From the NCBI GenBank assembly GCA_002471975.1, contig DKQZ01000107.1, positions 1 to 25,519 on the forward strand: a DNA stretch of 25,519 bases, read 5' to 3'. Within the stretch, counting starts at the first letter, position 1; every line of letters begins with the position of its first letter. This document shows positions 21,552 through 25,519 of this stretch, in pieces. A program made the translations under genes and the position numbers. The notes beneath the pieces were generated by a model that worked only from the letters and a program-made list of their open reading frames with translations, was not told the origin of the DNA and made no database searches. The stretch is from Dialister sp. UBA7295 (lineage in GTDB: Bacteria > Bacillota > Negativicutes > Veillonellales > Dialisteraceae).

Positions 21552-22040
21552 AGTTTTTGATTTTGCCTTCGACTCTCAATCGAACGGGATGAATTGATCG
21601 CCGAAAGTGCGGTTCGTCCCCTCACCCGACGTGGGAGCTCCCGGGAATGAGTTTACCTTCAAGCCCAATTTCGATTTGTTCGATAGTACAACCCCTCAGT
21701 CACTTCGTGACAGCTCCCCAAACTTGGGGAGCCTTTACCGTTTGCATGCCAGGGATTTTTGACATATATCCCATGTGCCTTTTGGCATTTAGCCTCATCA
21801 GCCGGAAAGCTGACTTGCAAAGGAATACGCTGCATGCTCCCCGGTCGTATCGGTACGGATCCGGGCGGAGCGTAACGCTTGAAGGGCCTGAGCCATTTTC
21901 ATGGATGCCGTGGGAACACCCTATCCGTCGCTTTCAGCGACACCTTCCCCTCCAGGGGGAAGGCTATGCGCGCCCCCGGGCATCGAGGCTGGCCTGATTC
22001 CTCCGCCCGCAGGACCGGTTGAGAAGGTTTATAAATCAAT
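21552..22040. repeat. Gene-free composite palindromic repeats
   Basis: No gene is credible. It includes GTCACTTCGTGAC plus GCTCCCCAAACTTGGGGAGC (about 21698-21732), and GTCGCTTTCAGCGACACCTTCCCCTCCAGGGGGAAGG (about 21928-21963, here described as two adjoining palindromes), the same paired design seen around 6139-8000. Confidence 0.55.
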
Positions 22041-22044
22041 ACTT

Positions 22045-22119
22045 GCGGCGCTCATGAATTTGCGCCGCCACCTTCCCGATAGCCCCGATAATCCCGATAA
22101 CCCCGAGATTCCCGATTCA
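22045..22119 (-). repeat. Tandem-array/hairpin element P (9-bp period)
   Basis: Stem GCGGCGC/GCGCCGC (22045-22051 with 22062-22068), the same stem and TCATGAATTT loop as the element at 1429, junction CACCTT, then five exact 9-mers at 22075, 22084, 22093, 22102 and 22111, all starting CCCGA. Confidence 0.75.
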
Positions 22120-22184
22120 AAAGTATTTCCACTTTCATAGTAATCAGGCAGAAGAACTCTATTTCCTATTTCCTGCAAAGCAAG

Positions 22185-22212
22185 AAAAAGAGGGCGCCTC
22201 GCGGCAGCCCTC
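22185..22212 (-). terminator. Terminator of the alkaline phosphatase operon
   Basis: Minus strand GAGGGC (22207-22212) pairs with GCCCTC (22190-22195), followed by TTTTTC. About 35 nt past the last stop codon of the two-gene operon. Confidence 0.75.
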
Positions 22213-22245
22213 AGAATGTGTAAGCGATATTTCCGGCAGGAGAAA

Positions 22246-22680
22246 TCAGCCCGTAATGGAATCGGCGTTGATCCGAAGCTGGCTCACAAATCCGGTTTCT
22301 TCGTCTGTCTCGCTGCCTGTTTCCAGTGTGCCTGTGACGGTGATGGGGGTATCATAGGGGAGTGCAGTGATGGGTTCGTTGACTTTAACGACCACGATGT
22401 CCTCAGGCCAGTCGGCATCTGAATTACAGAAAGGGCAGATGGACATGGGAACGGCAGTGAGTACGAAGAAATGTATGGTCGGCGTCAGTGGTGGGGCCAT
22501 ATAGCCCTGCATGGTCACTGAGCCGCCTTCAAGGCTCTGTACCTTGTCAGAGAAGACGAGTCCGCCGTCCTGATACCCGGAATAAATTTCGTTAAACGAT
22601 AATTCTTCCGCAAAGGCTGCCGTGATTCCGGTCAGCGCAAGGATGAGAGCCATAAAGGAAGTCAGAAGAAATTTTCTCAT
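22246..22680 (-). CDS. Small secreted protein with CPFC motif (DUF3299-like)
   Basis: A 144-residue protein with a clear signal peptide (1-24, cleavage after AFA) and a compact beta-rich domain. The segment GGSVTMQGYMAPPLTPTIHF followed by SICPFCNSDADWPEDIVVV resembles the OB-fold-like DUF3299 family, from memory. The two cysteines in CPFC could bind metal or form a disulfide. It overlaps the alkaline phosphatase stop by 4 nt (ATGA), so the two are co-translated and probably act together outside the membrane. Similar small proteins occur with zinc-responsive genes in Vibrio; whether this one handles zinc for the phosphatase is a guess. Confidence 0.7.
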   Translation of the reverse strand: MRKFLLTSFMALILALTGITAAFAEELSFNEIYSGYQDGGLVFSDKVQSLEGGSVTMQGYMAPPLTPTIHFFVLTAVPMSICPFCNSDADWPEDIVVVKVNEPITALPYDTPITVTGTLETGSETDEETGFVSQLRINADSITG

Positions 22681-24521
22681 TTATGAGATTTGGTAGCATC
22701 GATGCCAAGGGCACGGAGCATACCGAAGAAGACTTCGGTGTTATCCATAACGCCATGGAAGTATTCGGAGCCCGGGCCTCCTGCGTTGAGGACTACATCA
22801 TCGGCGGAATGGCATTCCTGAGTTTCATTCTTCGGAATATTGGCCGGTACGAGTTCGGCTTTGCCATTCTTCGGAATGCGGGCCGGATTTGCCTTGGAGG
22901 AAGCTTTGGAAACCTGATGGTATTCGATCTTGTCCCCATTCTGGACAGCTTCTTCTTTGGTTTCGGTAATTGCGAGGGCCGGCGGGGTCGGGGTCTTCAT
23001 GAAGCGGTAGTTTTCGTAGTATTCAGGATGGTTTGCATACTGAACGGCAATGGTTACATCCGGATCCGGATTTTCCGGGAATCCGTCATGGTTTGCATCC
23101 TTGAAGGTCGGGAAAATGGATTTTGCATAGGTGCGTACTGCATCTTCGCCGGTCTTTCCGTCTCTTTCATGGTAGGTGCCGGAGATGGAAATACCATGGG
23201 AGTGATCGGCTACGACGATGATCAGGGTATTGTCGCCATGTTCTTTTGCCCACTTTTCAGCGTATTCGATGGATTTATCGAATTCGATGAGGTCGTAAGC
23301 GGATCTCTGCCAGTCCATCACGTGGAGCTGTTTATCGATGGAGCCGCCTTCGATCATAGCGAAGAAGCCGTTCGGGTTTTTGGAGAGGATATCGAGAGTC
23401 TTTTTGGTCATGTTCATGAGGTTCGGCTGATCCATATGGCCTTTGAGGACTTTCGGATCCTTCAGCATTTCACGGTCGATGTATACATTCATGGTGCTCG
23501 GGGTGAAGAGGCCGAGGAGCGGTTTGTCAGCAGGAGCTGCCATCATATCGGTGGAGTTATCTACGAAGGTGTATCCCAGGTCTTTGAATTTCTGGATGAC
23601 ATTGATGTCATCTTTTCTCTTGGAACCTGCTACACTCTTTGGAACATAACGGGCAGAGCCGCCGCCCATGATGACGTCAGGACGATGGTATTCTTCGAGG
23701 TAATTGTTGGACAGGTAATCCTGGAGTGCTCTTCTGCGGGTATGGCCGATCATGGCTGCCGGAGTAGCATCGGTGGATTCAGCCTGGGTAACGACACCGA
23801 TGGACATGCCGCGGGTACGTTTCAGGATTTCGGAAATATTTTCTACTTTCGGATCATCGAGAGGATCTTTGGTGGAATCTTCGTAAACGCCCATAGCGTT
23901 GACTACGGATTTATGGCCGGTAGCGTAAGCGGATGCGGAGTTTGCGGAGTCAGTTACGAGGGAATCATAGCCGGAAGTGGTGATGAGGCAGTTGTGGTCC
24001 AGTTTTTCCATAGCGAGAAGATCATTAAATTTCCCGTTGGTCATGCCTTTGGAAAGGATACGGCCGATTTCACGAATCTGGAGGGACATGCCGTCGCCTA
24101 CGAAGAGGATGACGTTTTTAGCTTTCTTCTGGGAAGCTTCTTTGACTACTTTGTAAGCAGCGGACTGGGTGGAAGTGCCGAGGGAATCCTTTGCGGTTAC
24201 CGTAACTTTGACATCGCCCGGTTTTGCAAAGTTGACTCCATCGATACGGTAGGAGGTCACACCATTGTCCAGAACTTTTGTAACTGCTTCTTTGCCGAAG
24301 TATTTGTCAGCGGATACGCCGTTGATCTGTACGTCTACGTTCTGCAGACCTTTTGCATTGGCTACTTCCACATCGAAATCGAAACGGGCACCAGCCCAGA
24401 ATTTTGCGGTGTCTACCGGCAGAATGCGAATATCAGAAGCATCGGCACTCATGACTCCGCCAAGCATGGCAGTTCCTGCGAGAATTCCGCAGATGGCTGC
24501 TTTCATCCAGGATTTTTTCAT
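22677..24521 (-). CDS. phoA: Secreted alkaline phosphatase (PhoA-like)
   Basis: A 614-residue exported phosphomonoesterase that frees phosphate from organic esters. A signal peptide (1-28, ending SADA) is followed by an added beta-rich, Ig-like domain (30-130) and the phosphatase domain. The zinc/magnesium site is complete: D143 (VGDGMS), nucleophile S192 in VTDSANSASAYATG, D251/T253 (STDATPAA), E391, D396 and H400 in MIEGGSIDKQLH, D439 and H440 in VVADHSHG, and H589 in EYFHGVMDNTE. The inserted 455-560 segment makes it longer than the ~450-residue E. coli enzyme. GGAAGGAG lies 7 nt before the ATG. First gene of a two-gene operon. No clear Pho box is seen. Confidence 0.93.
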   Translation of the reverse strand: MKKSWMKAAICGILAGTAMLGGVMSADASDIRILPVDTAKFWAGARFDFDVEVANAKGLQNVDVQINGVSADKYFGKEAVTKVLDNGVTSYRIDGVNFAKPGDVKVTVTAKDSLGTSTQSAAYKVVKEASQKKAKNVILFVGDGMSLQIREIGRILSKGMTNGKFNDLLAMEKLDHNCLITTSGYDSLVTDSANSASAYATGHKSVVNAMGVYEDSTKDPLDDPKVENISEILKRTRGMSIGVVTQAESTDATPAAMIGHTRRRALQDYLSNNYLEEYHRPDVIMGGGSARYVPKSVAGSKRKDDINVIQKFKDLGYTFVDNSTDMMAAPADKPLLGLFTPSTMNVYIDREMLKDPKVLKGHMDQPNLMNMTKKTLDILSKNPNGFFAMIEGGSIDKQLHVMDWQRSAYDLIEFDKSIEYAEKWAKEHGDNTLIIVVADHSHGISISGTYHERDGKTGEDAVRTYAKSIFPTFKDANHDGFPENPDPDVTIAVQYANHPEYYENYRFMKTPTPPALAITETKEEAVQNGDKIEYHQVSKASSKANPARIPKNGKAELVPANIPKNETQECHSADDVVLNAGGPGSEYFHGVMDNTEVFFGMLRALGIDATKSHK

Positions 24522-24745
24522 TATTGACTCCTTCCCCTTTTAAAAGAGAAACAGGCCCATGGGGCCACAGACCGCAAGCGGTCAAATTGGTTGTTCTGCC
24601 TACCATCTTAAAAGGGCGATGAAAGAAGAAATGCAGGGTTCTGTATAAGTTTGGAAAAATGATGATTAGAATTGTATGAGAATTGGAAATATTTTTGACA
24701 GTGACCATGAAATGTAAAGATTGGATATTCCACATGGCTGTCATC
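24522..24745 (-). promoter_or_regulatory. Upstream region of phoA
   Basis: The minus strand holds two small inverted repeats, GACCGC/GCGGTC around 24570-24583 and GGCCCC/GGGCC around 24553-24566, in the likely 5' leader, and an AT-rich block (24650-24715) that probably contains the promoter. I see TATACA near 24643 but no convincing -35, and no tandem Pho-box repeats. Confidence 0.3.
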
Positions 24746-24746
24746 G

Positions 24747-24811
24747 TTCTTCGTGATTCGTTGTTTGTTCTTCGTGAAGGTGGGCCGCAAAGTCATGAAG
24801 CGGCCCTTTTG
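24747..24811 (+). repeat. Tandem-array/hairpin element Q (7-bp period, terminator-like)
   Basis: Four 7-mers TTCTTCG, TGATTCG, TTGTTTG and TTCTTCG (24747-24774), junction TGAAGGT, stem GGGCCGC/GCGGCCC (24782-24788 with 24800-24806), then TTTTG. Confidence 0.7.
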
Positions 24812-24845
24812 CATGAAAATTTCAGTCTCCAAAGACTTTTGTTCC

Positions 24846-24909
24846 GGGACTATCGGGAGTGCCAGGGACATCGGGGCTGCCGGGAAGGTATTGCCGCTGA
24901 TGGGGCAAT
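24846..24909 (+). repeat. Tandem-array/hairpin element S (9-bp period)
   Basis: Four 9-mers at 24846, 24855, 24864 and 24873 (pattern GGGRNTRYC), junction GGGAAGGT, and a weaker stem ATTGCC/GGCAAT (24890-24895 with 24904-24909). Less GC-rich hairpin than the others. Confidence 0.6.
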
Positions 24910-24979
24910 GAATTTACAGGGCCCTACCCGGGCACGGGAACAAACATTTCTCTCATAAAGAATTCACGATTCCTTCCAT

Positions 24980-25018
24980 CGAAAAAGCACCTTCGAAATT
25001 CTCCGAAAGTGCCTTTTT
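24980..25018. terminator. Bidirectional terminator-like hairpin
   Basis: AAAAAGCACCTTCG pairs with CGAAAGTGCCTTTTT with a small internal mismatch; A tract on the left, T tract on the right. It is not adjacent to a recognised gene end except the tRNA on the minus strand. Confidence 0.6.
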
Positions 25019-25055
25019 CCGCCCGGCGAATTCTGCCATTCTTCAGTCGAAGAAT

Positions 25056-25108
25056 AAAAAAAGCCCAAAAGATAAGGTGTACCATAATGTGTACAACAAA
25101 CTTTTGGG
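25056..25108 (-). terminator. Terminator after tRNA-Arg
   Basis: Minus strand CCCAAAAG (25101-25108) pairs with CTTTTGGG (25064-25071); an inner GTAC/GTAC pair lies in the large loop, and C plus seven T follow. It lies about 60 nt past the tRNA 3' end. Confidence 0.65.
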
Positions 25109-25166
25109 GGGTTCGGGCTTCAAGAGCGAAAGCCTGATATATTCGATAAAAGCTGATAAAATTCAA

Positions 25167-25243
25167 TGGTGCGCTTGGGGGGATTCGAACCCCCGACACA
25201 CGGTTTAGGAAACCGCTGCTCTGTCCAGCTGAGCTACAAACGC
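25167..25243 (-). tRNA. tRNA-Arg (anticodon CCT)
   Basis: A complete 77-nt cloverleaf on the minus strand: acceptor GCGTTTG/CAAGCGC with one G-U pair, D-arm GCTC/GAGC, anticodon stem GCGGT/ACCGT with loop TTCCTAA (anticodon CCT, complement of 25207-25209, reading AGG), T-arm GGGGG-TTCGAAT-CCCCC, discriminator A and an encoded CCA. Single tRNA gene with its own promoter and terminator. Confidence 0.97.
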
Positions 25244-25252
25244 ATTACTAAT

Positions 25253-25281
25253 ATAATACATAAATATGGGAATTTTTTCAA
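25253..25281 (-). promoter_or_regulatory. Promoter of tRNA-Arg
   Basis: Minus-strand TTGAAA (25276-25281), 17-bp spacer, TATTAT (25253-25258), ten nt before the tRNA 5' end. Confidence 0.7.
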
Positions 25282-25347
25282 GTCGGAGGAAAAGTTAGTC
25301 TGTGCAGTCAGCCTCATATGTATCATGAAGAAAATGGGATTCATGCC

Positions 25348-25381
25348 GTACCATTTTCATAGCAAATGACTCAAATGGTAC
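25348..25381. repeat. Inverted repeat
   Basis: GTACCATTT (25348-25356) and AAATGGTAC (25373-25381), 9-bp perfect arms around 16 nt. No T tract or gene next to it; role unknown. Confidence 0.5.
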
Positions 25382-25450
25382 GTGGAAAGGCTCCCCTCAC
25401 AGGGGGCTGTACAATAATTACACAATATGTGGAAATACCGGAAGTGATAA

Positions 25451-25519
25451 AGTTATCAGTTATCAGTTCATAGTAATCAGTGCAGGAGGCCCGCATCAAA
25501 CTGGATGGCGGGCCATTTT
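25451..25519 (+). repeat. Tandem-array/hairpin element R (7-bp period), runs to window end
   Basis: Five 7-mers of AGTTATC type at 25451, 25458, 25465, 25472 and 25479, junction AGGA, stem GGCCCGC/GCGGGCC (25488-25494 with 25508-25514), then ATTTT at the window edge. A third array vocabulary, different from CGTGRNN and GGGATTA, with the same design. Confidence 0.75.

Noticed and set aside
22683..24527. 614-codon open frame opposite the alkaline phosphatase gene
   Set aside because: It mirrors phoA almost exactly, has no ribosome site, no family motifs and a Cys/His/Phe-rich composition typical of an antisense shadow; phoA has complete active-site residues.
24640..24720. Pho box upstream of phoA
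   Set aside because: A TTTACA-like and a CTGTCA-like hexamer are present on the minus strand, but not as the spaced tandem repeats required by either the Bacillus or the enteric consensus.

Overview
The window reads as a chromosomal piece of a moderately GC-rich bacterium with Gram-positive-style ribosome binding sites (AGGAGG-like) and sigma-70/SigA promoters. The gene mix (complete aro cluster with a Thermotoga-type DAHP synthase, Amt-PII fusion, holin-like mini-toxins, RtcB, secreted alkaline phosphatase) and the very repeat-rich intergenic DNA suggest a Bacillota gut anaerobe, possibly a Negativicute such as a Dialister relative. That placement is an inference from gene style, not a database match.

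Layout. 1-1600: no protein gene; repeat elements surround a dense cluster of DnaA-box-like 9-mers (about 630-1085), a candidate replication origin or DnaA-binding locus. 1636-3477 (-): ammonium transporter fused to a PII signalling domain, with a structured leader. 4605-5054 (+): PaaI-like thioesterase. 5071-8035: repeats (a 141-bp triplicate, a ~670-bp duplication) plus the first of two tiny type I toxin-antitoxin loci. 8080-15840 (-): aroF, then tyrA-aroB-aroA-aroC-pheA-aroE-aroK packed with overlapping ends, preceded by a Tyr/Phe-rich leader peptide and an attenuator. 16378-16659: second toxin-antitoxin locus. 16857-19227: an unknown small gene, rtcB, and a DUF4160-DUF2442 pair. 19416-21250 (-): FtsX/MacB-type ABC permease and ATPase. 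22246-24521 (-): alkaline phosphatase and a small secreted protein. 25167-25243 (-): tRNA-Arg(CCT).

How it fits together. AroF starts the shikimate route, AroB/E/K/A/C carry it to chorismate, and PheA and TyrA branch to phenylpyruvate and hydroxyphenylpyruvate. 3-Dehydroquinate dehydratase and chorismate mutase are not in the window and must be encoded elsewhere. Charged Tyr/Phe tRNA levels are probably read by the leader peptide, and Tyr or Phe probably also acts on the ferredoxin-like domain of AroF and the ACT domain of PheA.

The most unusual content is non-coding. (1) Two toxin-antitoxin loci share a 24-residue hydrophobic peptide, a convergent antisense RNA, and a 12-nt pairing between the two ends of the toxin mRNA that resembles the fold-back logic of hok mRNA. 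(2) At least 18 intergenic elements share one architecture: a degenerate tandem array with a period of exactly 7 or 9 bp, an AAGGTGG-like junction, and a GC-rich hairpin with a T tract, often just past a gene end and in the gene's orientation. (3) A textbook-quality but apparently unannotated aromatic attenuator. (4) The DnaA-box cluster.
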